This document shows positions 34,919 through 43,606 of a DNA stretch of 64,000 nucleotides, piece by piece. Source of the DNA: Paenibacillus caui (GTDB taxonomy: Bacteria > Bacillota > Bacilli > Paenibacillales > Paenibacillaceae); contig NZ_JAIOGQ010000007.1 of the NCBI RefSeq assembly GCF_019904135.1, positions 62,001-126,000 on the forward strand, in the 5' to 3' direction. The position numbers and the translations under genes were made by a program. The notes below the pieces were generated by a model, which worked only from the letters and a program-made list of their open reading frames with translations, made no database searches and was not told the DNA's origin. The stretch's first letter is position 1. Each line of letters begins with the position of its first letter.

Positions 34919-34957
34919 CCCATTCCTCCTCTCGGAGCAGCCCGGATCTCTCTGACG

Positions 34958-35269
34958 CTACCCTTCGGCTTTGTCCTGGTTCAGCTTTTGCTCCAGCAGC
35001 TCAACCCGTTTCGTTAATTCCTCCACTTGCTCCTTGGTCGCAAAGTTGTGTGCTCCGATCATTTTCTGTACTCGTTCGTTGACCATAGTCTCGATATTGC
35101 GCTTTGCTTCCTGTCCTTTGGCGACAAGGTCATTGACCACATCCGACGACTCGCTGCGCGAGAGCTCGCCTTTCTTTACCAGCTCGTCAACCGCCTTCTC
35201 GATTTGCTCCTTGCTTTGCACCGCAAGTCCAAGCCCAAGCGACAGCGCCCGGTTAAACAGATCCCTCAT
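34958..35269 (-). CDS. Phasin-like helical protein
   Basis: This 103-residue all-helical protein of the phasin/PhaI-like superfamily reads DLFNRALSLGLGLAVQSKEQIEKAVDELVKKGELSRSESSDVVNDLVAKG and then a coiled coil (QVEELTKRVELLEQKL). This family occurs widely next to UbiB-type kinases in Firmicutes even where no polyhydroxyalkanoate genes exist, so it probably assists the kinase or coats a lipid surface. The 39-bp gap to the UbiB gene points to an operon. The ATG at 35269 follows AGGAGCAGGTG. Confidence 0.85.
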   Translation of the reverse strand: MRDLFNRALSLGLGLAVQSKEQIEKAVDELVKKGELSRSESSDVVNDLVAKGQEAKRNIETMVNERVQKMIGAHNFATKEQVEELTKRVELLEQKLNQDKAEG

Positions 35270-35410
35270 CCTTCACCTGCTCCTTTCGTTATTAATTTCA
35301 TATGACTTACCCCTTTGTTTTATTTTACCACTATTTCCTCTTCCGCATTCTGCCGAGGACGAATCAGTGAAGCAAAAATATAATACTTGCAATCAACTTT
35401 ATAAAAAATG

Positions 35411-35998
35411 CTAGGGAGTCAATGCCCTAGAGAACAGCCGTACGCTCTCCTCGATAAATTCGTTTAACGAGCCTTCCGGAGTGGGGTCTTGTTCGTGCAA
35501 GCTGCTGATAAACGCGCCGTAATTCATCCACATGAAAGACAACGCCTGCATTTCAGGATTCGTCGTCAACACCTTGCCCTGTTCCGCCATTGTAATTAAG
35601 TACCTCGTTAAAAGATTTTTCAGATGTTTAGGATGGCGCCCGGCCTCCCGATAAACCTCTTCCGGAAGACTGCTGCTGCCTCTTTGAGCGATAAAAATTA
35701 ATTTTCTGTTCCGATTCATGATTCTATGATACGTTCGGCTGATCGTGAGAAGGTCCGAATGGAGTTCCCATATAAGGGATTCATTAAAAAGCTTTGTCAT
35801 CTCTTCGGCATAATGATAACGGTTGAACGCGGCCTCCAGCAGTTTCTGCTTCGTTCCGAAATGACGAAATAACGTAACTTCGTTCACTCCGGCAGCAAGG
35901 GCAATTTCCTTGGTTGTCGTACCGTCATACCCTTTCTCGGCCATGAGATCAATTGCTGCCAATAGAAGTCTATCACTGGTATTTGGATTGCTGCTCAT
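35411..35998 (-). CDS. TetR family transcriptional regulator
   Basis: This 195-residue repressor has an N-terminal TetR helix-turn-helix (LLLAAIDLMAEKGYDGTTTKEIALAAGVNEVTLFRHFGTKQKLLEAAF) and a variable helical ligand domain. The ATG at 35998 is preceded by GAAGGGG. A 12-bp palindrome just upstream is probably its own operator. No exporter is adjacent, so its regulon is unclear. Confidence 0.9.
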   Translation of the reverse strand: MSSNPNTSDRLLLAAIDLMAEKGYDGTTTKEIALAAGVNEVTLFRHFGTKQKLLEAAFNRYHYAEEMTKLFNESLIWELHSDLLTISRTYHRIMNRNRKLIFIAQRGSSSLPEEVYREAGRHPKHLKNLLTRYLITMAEQGKVLTTNPEMQALSFMWMNYGAFISSLHEQDPTPEGSLNEFIEESVRLFSRALTP

Positions 35999-36019
35999 TG
36001 ATTTCCCCTTCTTTAATGC

Positions 36020-36031
36020 AAGTGTTCACTT
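36020..36031 (-). promoter_or_regulatory. Probable TetR operator
   Basis: AAGTGTTCACTT is a perfect palindrome 22 bp before the tetR start, of a type common in autoregulated tetR genes (AAGTG-TT-CACTT). Confidence 0.6.
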
Positions 36032-36097
36032 ACAGCGTTAATTCTATTCGAGTGTCGCTGCAGTGTCAAGAACAGGAAGCGTCTGGTCTGAAAATAT

Positions 36098-36124
36098 AAT
36101 AAGCCCGCGGTTTACGCGGACTTT
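36098..36124 (-). terminator. Weak terminator of the phosphatase gene
   Basis: CCGCG and CGCGG with a 5-nt loop, followed on the minus strand by TTATTATATTTTC. Confidence 0.45.
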
Positions 36125-36181
36125 TCAACCTGAATCTGAATGGCTTGCAAAAAACGCCTGTCCCCTAAAGGCATCGGGCCT

Positions 36182-36670
36182 CTACGCTTTATGGGCATCC
36201 TCCTGCCGGATATGCTCCAATAAAGCCCGGCAGCCCTGGCCAACAAGATCGTAGACGTGCTCAAAGTTTCCCGTGTAGTACGGATCGGGAACATCCTGAC
36301 CTTTCGATCCAGGCACGAGATCAAGCAGCTTGATAACCTTGGCTCCCGTCCCCTTCGTTAACCGGCTCAGATTATCCACATTGGACGCGTCCATGGCCAC
36401 GATATAATCAAACTCCGAACCATCGTTTGCCGTTATCTGTCTCGCCCGAAGTCCCTCATAGGAAATGCCGTGTTGGTCGAGTATTCTGCGGGTGCCATGG
36501 TGCGGAGGCTCACCTGTATGCCAGTCTCCGGTTCCCGCCGAATCAATGACAAACTGGTCTTCCATGCCTTCCTGCCGAACCAGATGACGGAACACCGCCT
36601 CAGCCATCGGAGAACGGCAAATATTGCCCAAGCAGACAAACAAAATCTTTGTCTTGTTTTCTCTGTTCAC
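36182..36670 (-). CDS. Low-molecular-weight protein tyrosine phosphatase
   Basis: This 162-residue phosphatase has the active-site loop CLGNICRSP (residues 13-21, with nucleophile Cys and Arg) and the acid DPYY (about residue 130), both complete. It acts on phosphotyrosine or phosphoarginine of cytoplasmic proteins; YfkJ-like members in Bacillus are linked to stress resistance. The start is GTG at 36670 behind GGTGAGGTGA. It is divergent from the aldo/keto reductase gene. Confidence 0.92.
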   Translation of the reverse strand: MNRENKTKILFVCLGNICRSPMAEAVFRHLVRQEGMEDQFVIDSAGTGDWHTGEPPHHGTRRILDQHGISYEGLRARQITANDGSEFDYIVAMDASNVDNLSRLTKGTGAKVIKLLDLVPGSKGQDVPDPYYTGNFEHVYDLVGQGCRALLEHIRQEDAHKA

Positions 36671-36941
36671 TAAGCTTCACCTCACCCCAGATACTACAAT
36701 ACGGTCATCTTAATCGCAAGAATGGGAAGCCCTAAACTTGGTAACGAAGGACCAAGGAATAATCCTTTGGCCAGTACCTGGGCATAAAGCGCTAATCTGT
36801 CATGCAAGCTTCGGCAATCTGGCCGCTTCCGAAACCTGGGCGGCGTGGAATTTGCACCCACTGCGCAGGTGAACTAAACTTAAATTTAACGGGAGAACAA
36901 CTGATGCTCCTGCTATCAATCATGAAGGGTAGAGAGGATGG

Positions 36942-37931
36942 ATGACGGCCATGAAATATGTAAAACTCGGAAATACCGGGATGGATGTCTCCCGGCTTGC
37001 CTTGGGATGTATGAGTTACGGAGAGCCTTCACGCGGCGCGCATGCATGGACGCTGAATGAAGAACTGAGCCGGCCTTTCATCAAAAGGGCGCTGGAGCTT
37101 GGCATCAATTTCTTTGACACCGCGAATATTTATTCCGACGGGACGAGTGAGGAAATTGTCGGGAGAGCGCTGAAGGATTTTGCGAACCGGGATGAAGTCG
37201 TCATCGCCACCAAGGTTCACGGCCAGATGCGCAACAGCCCTAACGGAAAAGGCTTGTCGCGCAAAGCGATTTTGTCCGAGATTGACCACAGCCTCCGGCG
37301 GCTTGGAACCGATTATGTGGACCTGTATCAGATCCACCGCTGGGATTATAACACCCCGATTGAAGAAACGATGGAAGCTCTTCATGATGTGGTTAAAGCC
37401 GGCAAAGCGCGTTATATCGGCGCATCCTCCATGTACGCCTGGCAGTTCCAGAAGGCTCTCTTCACGGCCGAACGCCACGGCTGGACCCGGTTTGTCAGCA
37501 TGCAGAATTACCTGAACCTGCTGTACCGGGAAGAGGAACGCGAAATGCTGCCGCTGTGCGAAGCGGAGAACATCGGGGTGATCCCCTGGAGTCCGCTGGC
37601 ACGAGGACGGCTCACCCGGGATTGGGAAGAAGCAAGCGTTCGCTCCGAAACGGACGAAGTTATAAAAAAGCTGTACACGACAACCGCCGAGGCCGACCGC
37701 AAAGTAGCCGCAGTGGTCAAGGAAATCGCGGAAGAACGCGGCGTTCCCCGCGCGCAAATCGCGCTCGCATGGGTGCTCCAGAAGAAGCCGGTAACCGCTC
37801 CGATCATCGGAGCGACCAAACCGCACCATCTGGAGGATGCCGTGGCTGCACTGGAAATTACGCTGACATCGGATGAGATCAAGAGACTTGAAGAGCCGTA
37901 CGTACCGCACCCTGTGCTGGGGTTTGCGTAA
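36942..37931 (+). CDS. Aldo/keto reductase
   Basis: This 329-residue NADPH-dependent oxidoreductase with a TIM-barrel fold carries the catalytic tetrad: Asp/Tyr in FFDTANIYSDG (about residues 53-60), Lys in VVIATKVHG (about 87) and His in DLYQIHRWD (about 127). The cofactor end is TAPIIGATKPHHLEDAV. It resembles the general-stress YhdN/YccK type. Start: ATG at 36942 behind AGAGAGG; the ATG at 36951 is the alternative. About 270 bp of non-coding sequence lies upstream, without a clear regulatory element. Confidence 0.92.
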   Translation: MTAMKYVKLGNTGMDVSRLALGCMSYGEPSRGAHAWTLNEELSRPFIKRALELGINFFDTANIYSDGTSEEIVGRALKDFANRDEVVIATKVHGQMRNSPNGKGLSRKAILSEIDHSLRRLGTDYVDLYQIHRWDYNTPIEETMEALHDVVKAGKARYIGASSMYAWQFQKALFTAERHGWTRFVSMQNYLNLLYREEEREMLPLCEAENIGVIPWSPLARGRLTRDWEEASVRSETDEVIKKLYTTTAEADRKVAAVVKEIAEERGVPRAQIALAWVLQKKPVTAPIIGATKPHHLEDAVAALEITLTSDEIKRLEEPYVPHPVLGFA

Positions 37932-37989
37932 AGCATTGGTCCGAACTTATTGCTGATTCTTTAGCCTAGTTATTTGCCATATTGCTTAC

Positions 37990-38022
37990 AGGCTGCCGCG
38001 TGAGGGATGCGGCAGCCTTTTT
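37990..38022 (+). terminator. Strong terminator after the aldo/keto reductase gene
   Basis: AGGCTGCCGC and GCGGCAGCCT with a 9-nt loop, followed by TTTTTA. Confidence 0.95.
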
Positions 38023-38041
38023 AAAAGCCAGCAAGCCGCGA

Positions 38042-38653
38042 TCATTTCCTAACGACTTGTAAACTGGCGTGTCCGCTTTCCGCCTCTTTAACCTGAAGCA
38101 CAGTCTCTCCCCTGAACGTTGCTTCTTGAAATCCAGCGTTCCCTTGTTCCAGCGAAAGCAGCCTTGTCTTCATCTCGAGTCCGCCCCGATATCCGGTTAA
38201 GGCTCCGCTTTTGCCGATTACCCGGTGGCAGGGAACCGTGATCAATAGCGGGTTGGCTCCGACCGCTGCTCCGACCGCCCGTACTGAAGCCGGTTTCCCG
38301 ATATGACGGGCAACATCCGAGTAGGACCAGGTTTCCCCATACGGAATTTGACGTAGAGCCTCCCAAACAGCCGTTTGAAACGGCGTTCCCTGCAAATCGG
38401 ACGGAACGGTGAAGCTGCTTAGGCGGCCCTCCAAATATTCCGCTAGCTCAAGGGCAAAGGGCCGCATACGTTCGTCATCTCGCACGAGCGAGCTGCCAGG
38501 TCTACGTTTCAGCACCCATTCCTCTAGCTCCGCATAAGGCTTGTTTGCCGATCCGACATAGCAGAGTCCGGTGCTGCTTGCGGCGATGTGAATATGCCAG
38601 TCCTCATGTTTCACAATTGTCCAGCAGACGGTACTCTTGCTCAGTTTCATCAT
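38042..38653 (-). CDS. ogt: Methylated-DNA-protein-cysteine methyltransferase
   Basis: This 203-residue suicide repair protein removes methyl groups from O6-methylguanine. The acceptor Cys is in the block ITVPCHRVIGKSGALTGYRGG (about residue 140), preceded by the DNA-binding helix YSDVARHIGKPASVRAVGAAVGANP. All family residues are present. Its start lies 50 bp inside the 3' end of adaA, so translation is coupled. The unusual last 30 residues (VKEAESGHASLQVV) extend past the normal end. This is the AdaB counterpart of Bacillus. Confidence 0.95.
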   Translation of the reverse strand: MMKLSKSTVCWTIVKHEDWHIHIAASSTGLCYVGSANKPYAELEEWVLKRRPGSSLVRDDERMRPFALELAEYLEGRLSSFTVPSDLQGTPFQTAVWEALRQIPYGETWSYSDVARHIGKPASVRAVGAAVGANPLLITVPCHRVIGKSGALTGYRGGLEMKTRLLSLEQGNAGFQEATFRGETVLQVKEAESGHASLQVVRK

Positions 38654-39275
38654 TAGCTCCCTCCATATCTGGGTTCATTGCTTGCTGTACCTTGTTTCGC
38701 TGCCTGTAACCGGCAGGAGTGCCCCCCGTTATACGCTTGAATAGCGTTATGAAATAAGAGGTATTGGGCAGTCCCACCATAGCGCCAATCTCTGCTATTG
38801 ACTGATCGGTTTGCACCAGATACTGCCTTGCCCGCGCGATGCGGGTACGCCTAAGATATTCGGTTGGCGTGATCGCCATGACCTTCTTAAAGGTCCGGTG
38901 CAAATGATAAGGGCTGCCATGGCACATTTCGGCGAGAAACTCAAGCGATATCGGCTCGGAATAATTTCTGTCGATATATGCTGTCATGACAGCCACCCAC
39001 TCCTCGTCCGGCAACCGTTCCCCGGTCGGCTTGCAGCGCTTGCAGGGACGGAATTGCTCTTGCAAGGCTTGGGTGGCCGACGCAAAAATCCGCACATTTT
39101 CACGCTTCGGAGCCTTGGATTTGCAGGATGGACGGCAGAAGATGCCGGTAGACTTGACTGCATAGAAGAAGTGACCGTCATAGGACGGGTCATTCCCTAG
39201 AATAGCCTGCCATTTCTCTTCGGTCAGCTCCTGTTCCTTACTGCTGCTTGTACCCGATTCCCTTCGTTTTGACAT
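38604..39275 (-). CDS. adaA: Ada-type methylation sensor and transcription activator
   Basis: This 223-residue protein joins an Ada metal-binding domain (residues 10-80) to an AraC-type DNA-binding domain (90-200). Zinc ligands are in GIFCRPSCKSKAP and RPCKRCKP; the first Cys accepts methyl from DNA phosphotriesters and turns the protein into an activator. The AraC part has SPYHLHRTFKKVMAITPTEYLRR and IAEIGAMVGLPNTSYFITLFKRITGGTPAGYR. Start: ATG at 39275 behind AGAGGTG. Its 3' end overlaps ogt by 50 bp. It should induce ogt and perhaps alkA. Confidence 0.93.
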   Translation of the reverse strand: MSKRRESGTSSSKEQELTEEKWQAILGNDPSYDGHFFYAVKSTGIFCRPSCKSKAPKRENVRIFASATQALQEQFRPCKRCKPTGERLPDEEWVAVMTAYIDRNYSEPISLEFLAEMCHGSPYHLHRTFKKVMAITPTEYLRRTRIARARQYLVQTDQSIAEIGAMVGLPNTSYFITLFKRITGGTPAGYRQRNKVQQAMNPDMEGANDETEQEYRLLDNCET

Positions 39276-39404
39276 GCCTATCACCTCTGTGAACAGTATA
39301 GCCTTTTGACATGCCCGATGTACGATTTTTGCAATGAAAAAGCAAGATAGTGAAATTAATGCTCATTTCCGCTTCATGCCGCGAATTTTCCGTTTCTAGG
39401 AATG

Positions 39405-40022
39405 TTATTCGAACGAGATTTCCCACAGATAGATGGATGCAACGGAACCGTAAGGTGAGTAACAAAGACGGTATTCGTCAAACTGCCGTTTCGTTAATTG
39501 GTCCAAACCGTACAATTTCATCATGCCCCGTCGAATGGCGGCATCTCCCCAACTGACTATATCGCGGCGCTCCATCGAGTTGATTAGCAGCATTTCAGCC
39601 GTCCATCGTCCCACTCCATTTAGGCCTGTCAGCCTGCGAATGACCTCGTCGTCAGACATCCGGTGCAGCTCCTCCAGGTCGAGTGCGCCCTCCTCGATCG
39701 TCATTGCGATCTGATGGATGCAGACCGCCTTTTTCATCGTGATTCCGCACCTTTGGATCTCGCCCGGTGTTTGTTTAGACAGGTTGTTCGGACTGATTTC
39801 GCCGAGCTGATGCTGCATATTGTCCCAAACCGTCTTGGCGGCTTTTACGGAAATAAGCTGTCCTATAATGGCATAGACGAGGGCGCTGAACAAATCGGGA
39901 ATCACGCTACGCTCCACTTTGCCCATTCTGGTTATCGCCGCTCCAAGCGCCGCATCTCTTTTACTCAAAAAATCCATTTCAGCCTGACCGTAGTCAAAAT
40001 ACTTCGTTTCAACCCTTGGCAT
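39405..40022 (-). CDS. DNA-3-methyladenine glycosylase II, AlkA-like
   Basis: This 205-residue HhH-GPD glycosylase has the hairpin LNGVGRWTAEMLL (about residues 125-137) and the catalytic Asp in VSWGDAAIRRG (about 155). It removes alkylated purines. It lacks the N-terminal TBP-like domain of E. coli AlkA, which is usual for the short Gram-positive form. It lies directly upstream of adaA in the same direction, 129 bp away, making a compact alkylation repair group. The ATG at 40022 follows GGGAG at normal spacing. Confidence 0.9.
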   Translation of the reverse strand: MPRVETKYFDYGQAEMDFLSKRDAALGAAITRMGKVERSVIPDLFSALVYAIIGQLISVKAAKTVWDNMQHQLGEISPNNLSKQTPGEIQRCGITMKKAVCIHQIAMTIEEGALDLEELHRMSDDEVIRRLTGLNGVGRWTAEMLLINSMERRDIVSWGDAAIRRGMMKLYGLDQLTKRQFDEYRLCYSPYGSVASIYLWEISFE

Positions 40023-40077
40023 ATGGCAGTAATCTCCCGTTCGTTTCTATAGCCCTTCCGATCTTCACTGCTAAGGG

Positions 40078-40917
40078 TTAAAATCCTTGCTGGCTTACAA
40101 AAATCTGATGGTCTGCAAATACGGCTCTAAGCCGGTCATAAACCATGCGCTAAGCTGAAGGATCATACCATTCCTCCATATCCATCTGACTATATAATGA
40201 GCGTATGCCGAGCCTGCCAGTCCTTCTTCCTCCGCTGCCGTCACCCATAAAATAGTCATCCACACAGACCCGATCTGCCACCTTGCGAAGGGTCATCGCA
40301 AACGAGGGACTGCTGGGAAGCACCCGAGCAATGGTCGCCTAGGTCGAACACCCGCCGCCCTGAGGTGCTCCAACGCTTTTAATCTGGCCGCAATGGGCGG
40401 AGCAGCGGGCGTAAAGTGCCGACGCATGGGCTCCAAATCCGTTTCCACGGTCATGCTGACCCTTACTTGCCCTTTAAGCTTCCGGAGCAAATCGGTATCT
40501 CTGACCACGAGGGGACTGCGAGTCTGGACGCTACAGAAAATCGGGAGGATCCAAAGTCATCACTTCAAGCAAGGATCTCGTTATTTGTTCCTTGTATTCG
40601 ACAGGCTGGTAAGGATCGGTGCTGGAAGACATAAACACGGTTACCTTGCCTTTGGACTTGGCTTTTCGAAGCTCTTTTTGCAGCAGAGCGGCTGCGCCTA
40701 GCTTGACGTCTACCCAGCTGCCCCACTCTTCCGGGCGGAATGTGGATATCGGCATTTGCCGAACATAGCAATAGGAGCAGGCGAACGAGCAGCCGGCATA
40801 GGGATTCAGGGAATGGGTATAGCCGGACAGAAAGCCGGTTCCTTTGTTTATGGCAGGAAAAAAATTCGACAGATACAAGACGCTGCCAGGGTGACCCACT
40901 ATAATTTGATTCAACAT
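40078..40917 (-). pseudogene. SPL-like radical SAM protein, frameshifted
   Basis: The N-terminal half (from the ATG at 40917) has the radical SAM cluster motif CSFACSYC and SSSTDPYQPVE. At about 40540 a frameshift joins DPPDFL to VQTRSPLVVRDTDLLRKLKG, then VSMTVETDLEPMRR. A second shift follows ALEHLRAAGV near 40340, leading into TLRKVADRVCVDDYFMG. An in-frame TAG and then the normal stop TAA at 40078-40080 complete it. The joined protein has about 275 residues, the normal size for the SPL family of uncharacterised radical SAM proteins. At least three lesions make it non-functional. Confidence 0.85.
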
Positions 40918-41047
40918 GAAATTAATGCCGTATGGGACAAGTAAAGAGATTCTCCAACAGATCCCCGCCGCTAAAGAAATGGCAGTGTATAATATGAATC
41001 GACCTTTTACTTCTTGCTCAACAATCGCCCCATATAGTTCAATAACG

Positions 41048-41755
41048 TCAATGAGTTGTGTCCATAAAAATAGTATCGATAATCTTATTAATGTGAATTT
41101 CTGCTGTATTTAATGAATGAATATTTAAATCTTCATTTTTGATTAACATAGGAATTTCTGTGCAACCTAATATGACCGCTTGTATACCATCTCTATCTGT
41201 CATTTGTTCAATGATATTTAAAAAACCTTTTTTTGTATCGTTGTTCACGATGCCATTTTCTAATTCTTCTACAATTTTTCTATGAATGTATTCCTGTTCC
41301 GATTGATTCGGTACTACCATCTCTATGTTATGAGAAATAAATGGTTTTTTGAAAAAATCATTTTCCATCGTAAACTTTGTTCCTATAAGACCAATCTTTT
41401 CTAAGCTCAATTCTTTTGCTTTTAAATAAGTTTCTTCTACCATGTTTATCATAGGTACTTGGACTTTTTCTTGAACTTGTTCAAAAACAATATGTGGTGT
41501 GTTTCCAGTAAACACCACAAAATCAGCCCCAACACTTTCTAATTTTTGAACAGCATCAGTTAAGTAATTAATTAACTCTTGTGTCTGTCCATTCATAAGC
41601 AAATGAAATATCTTGTACATATTAATGCTGTTAATAAAGAGTTCCGGTAAATCTTCTTTGCTTCCAATCTTTTCTTGATATTTAGAAATGATTGATTGGT
41701 AATAATCTACTGTTGATTCTGGTCCCGTACCTCCAATAATTCCAACCTTTTTCAT
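41048..41755 (-). CDS. Aspartate/glutamate racemase family protein with altered active site
   Basis: This 235-residue protein has the two-domain Asp/Glu racemase fold: start VGIIGGTGPESTVDYYQ, first catalytic region ADFVVFTGNTPH (about residue 85) and second region VILGCTEIPML (about 190). The second Cys is present, but the first, normally in xCNT, is Gly (TGNT). Two-base racemisation is therefore doubtful; other family members with this change have unknown roles. The gene is AT-rich with different codon use from the neighbours, next to an IS30 remnant, so it was probably acquired. Start: ATG at 41755 with AAGGGA upstream. Confidence 0.8.
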   Translation of the reverse strand: MKKVGIIGGTGPESTVDYYQSIISKYQEKIGSKEDLPELFINSINMYKIFHLLMNGQTQELINYLTDAVQKLESVGADFVVFTGNTPHIVFEQVQEKVQVPMINMVEETYLKAKELSLEKIGLIGTKFTMENDFFKKPFISHNIEMVVPNQSEQEYIHRKIVEELENGIVNNDTKKGFLNIIEQMTDRDGIQAVILGCTEIPMLIKNEDLNIHSLNTAEIHINKIIDTIFMDTTH

Positions 41756-41844
41756 CTTATCAGTCCCTTACTTAGATATTTTTACATTTTAGTATAAGCT
41801 AATTGAAGTTAGATTTGGATTTGAGTCAATATTTGGACACGACA

Positions 41845-42117
41845 GATTGTAATATGAAGTGCAACAGGTAAACAAAGAAAACGCCCATGTATGGATTCGT
41901 GTAAAATGGAAGTTACCACACTAACCATTGAACAGGAGAACCCAACATGAGCTACTCTGATCGTAGCATAATTGAACGCAGTAAACTAGAAACTTTACAT
42001 CGTCTTGGCTGGACAACGCACCAAATTGGTCGTGAGCTAGGTAGACATCATTCTACGATCGCCCGTGAAATCAAGCGAGGAAGCTTGGAGCCATTGATAC
42101 TCGGCAAATGGTTTTAG
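41845..42117 (+). mobile_element. Truncated IS30-type element, transposase N-terminus
   Basis: From the ATG at 41947 (AGGAGAA upstream) 46 codons match the start of IS30-family transposases: SYSDRSIIERSKLETLHRLGWTTHQIGRELGRHHSTIAREIKRG, a helix-turn-helix that binds the inverted repeat. The similarity stops at about 42085, where it joins unrelated sequence; the frame then ends at 42117. About 85 percent of the transposase is missing. The 100 bp upstream probably contain the left end. It cannot move by itself. Confidence 0.8.
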
Positions 42118-42285
42118 CCATTTCCCGTCCTTCCCCTGCCTCCACCACAAGGGAATCCCACTTTCTTTCCACTACGGTAGGCTTCCACCACTTGGTTTAA
42201 TCCCTCACGATAAAGTTCGTCCTGAGGTCCTAACGAGCCTAACCGCTCATTCAAAAGGTCGAGAAACCTATTCTATATCTAAGAG
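42085..42285 (-). pseudogene. Unidentified gene remnant abutting the IS30 fragment
   Basis: On the minus strand a frame reads RFLDLLNERLGSLGPQDEL, then YREGLNQVVEAYRSGKKVGFP, then after one frameshift LWWRQGKDGKWLKPFAEYQWLQ. No start is visible and it is cut by the IS fragment. I do not recognise the family. It is part of the AT-rich accessory segment. Confidence 0.4.
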
Positions 42286-42292
42286 AGTTCAT

Positions 42293-43576
42293 TTACTTTT
42301 TGTGACGTAGCCATAACATCACCGGGATAAGCATTAGGGACAGCAAACCTCCAGCAAAGGAAAGGGTTGCATAGCTAGATTGTGCGACAACCATACCGGA
42401 TAACGCTCCTCCTGAAGCTCCAGAGAGGGCGATTAAAACGTCAACCGAACCTTGCACCTTAGCGCGATTTGATGGAGTTGTTGCATCCACAATTAAGGCT
42501 GAACCGCTAATTAAACCAAAATTCCATCCCAAGCCTAAAAGTGAAAGAGCAATAATCAATACCACCATCGAATCCGCCGACGCGGTTGCAGCTACTACAC
42601 CAGCAATTAAAAGTGTAACTCCAGAAGCGATTGCCATCGCTGTACGACCAATCTTATCTACCAAAATACCTGTAATCAGAGAGGGAAGATACATGGAGCC
42701 GATATGAAATCCAATCACAAGTCCAACTTCACTTAGTCCGTGTCCATGGTGTTTCATGTGTACAGGCGTCATGGTCATAATGGCCACCATCACGATTTGA
42801 GTTAAGATCATAACCACCGCACCAATGGTAATTCCACGCTTTTCTAATCCCATAGGAATCGTTTCTTGTACTGAGGATATCTTTTCTGACTCTTTACCAT
42901 AGATAGCAATTGCATTGGCTACCAACAAAGGATCGGGCCGCAGTAAAACCAGCAAAACAATTCCGGCCAGAGTATAAGCTGCGGCTGCTAAAAGAAATGG
43001 CCCAGCTAAGCTCGGAACTCCTATAGAAAGCGCAAAGTCCCCCGTGACATTAACCAAATTGGGACCTGCTACTGCTCCAAATGTAGTGAACACCATAGCC
43101 ACACTAGCTGCAGTTGCCCGCTGCTTAGCATTGGCTAGGTCTGTCCCTGCATATCGGGCCTGTAAATTCGTTGCCGTACCTGCTCCATATACGAGCAATG
43201 AAATTAAAAGCAATATAATGCTATTGGCTAAAGCAGCTGCCACGACTCCAACTGCTCCCAAACCGCCCATAAGAAATCCTAAACCTAATCCCAAACTCCT
43301 TCCATACTGTTGAGATAGACGGCCAACCAGCAATGCAGCACCTGCTGAACCTAATGTAAACAGAGCTGTTGGAATGCCAGTAAAATTATCAGTTCCCAGC
43401 ATATCTTGGGCCAAAAGCGCCCCGACTGTAATTCCTGCTGCGAGTCCAGCTCCACCAAAAATCTGCGAAAGAATAACAATGACCAAGGTTCGGCGGTATA
43501 ATTTGCTTTGCTTTTCAGGAGATTCAACGTAACTTTGCAGAATTGATGACGGGTTCTCAACTATATTTGAATTCAA
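42293..43576 (-). CDS. MFS transporter regulated with ArsR-rhodanese gene
   Basis: This 427-residue, twelve-helix MFS exporter has a soluble N-terminus of about 27 residues. The conserved loops are GRLSQQYGRSLGLG after helix 2, ARYAGTDLANAKQRATA in the middle and DKIGRTAMAIASG in the second half. Helices 7-12 include MTPVHMKHHGHGLSEVG. It follows an ArsR-rhodanese regulator by 30 bp and should be co-transcribed. A sulfur- or metal-related substrate such as sulfite or an organic sulfur compound is a reasonable guess, but is not shown. Confidence 0.85.
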   Translation of the reverse strand: MNSNIVENPSSILQSYVESPEKQSKLYRRTLVIVILSQIFGGAGLAAGITVGALLAQDMLGTDNFTGIPTALFTLGSAGAALLVGRLSQQYGRSLGLGLGFLMGGLGAVGVVAAALANSIILLLISLLVYGAGTATNLQARYAGTDLANAKQRATAASVAMVFTTFGAVAGPNLVNVTGDFALSIGVPSLAGPFLLAAAAYTLAGIVLLVLLRPDPLLVANAIAIYGKESEKISSVQETIPMGLEKRGITIGAVVMILTQIVMVAIMTMTPVHMKHHGHGLSEVGLVIGFHIGSMYLPSLITGILVDKIGRTAMAIASGVTLLIAGVVAATASADSMVVLIIALSLLGLGWNFGLISGSALIVDATTPSNRAKVQGSVDVLIALSGASGGALSGMVVAQSSYATLSFAGGLLSLMLIPVMLWLRHKK

Positions 43577-43606
43577 TAGAGTAACACCTCTGTTTTTGGT
43601 TTTAAA

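Noticed and set aside
36671..36941. Possible riboswitch before the aldo/keto reductase (imperfect CCAAGGA/TCCTTTGG hairpin)
   Set aside because: No terminator, no consensus element and no clear pairing beyond one small hairpin.
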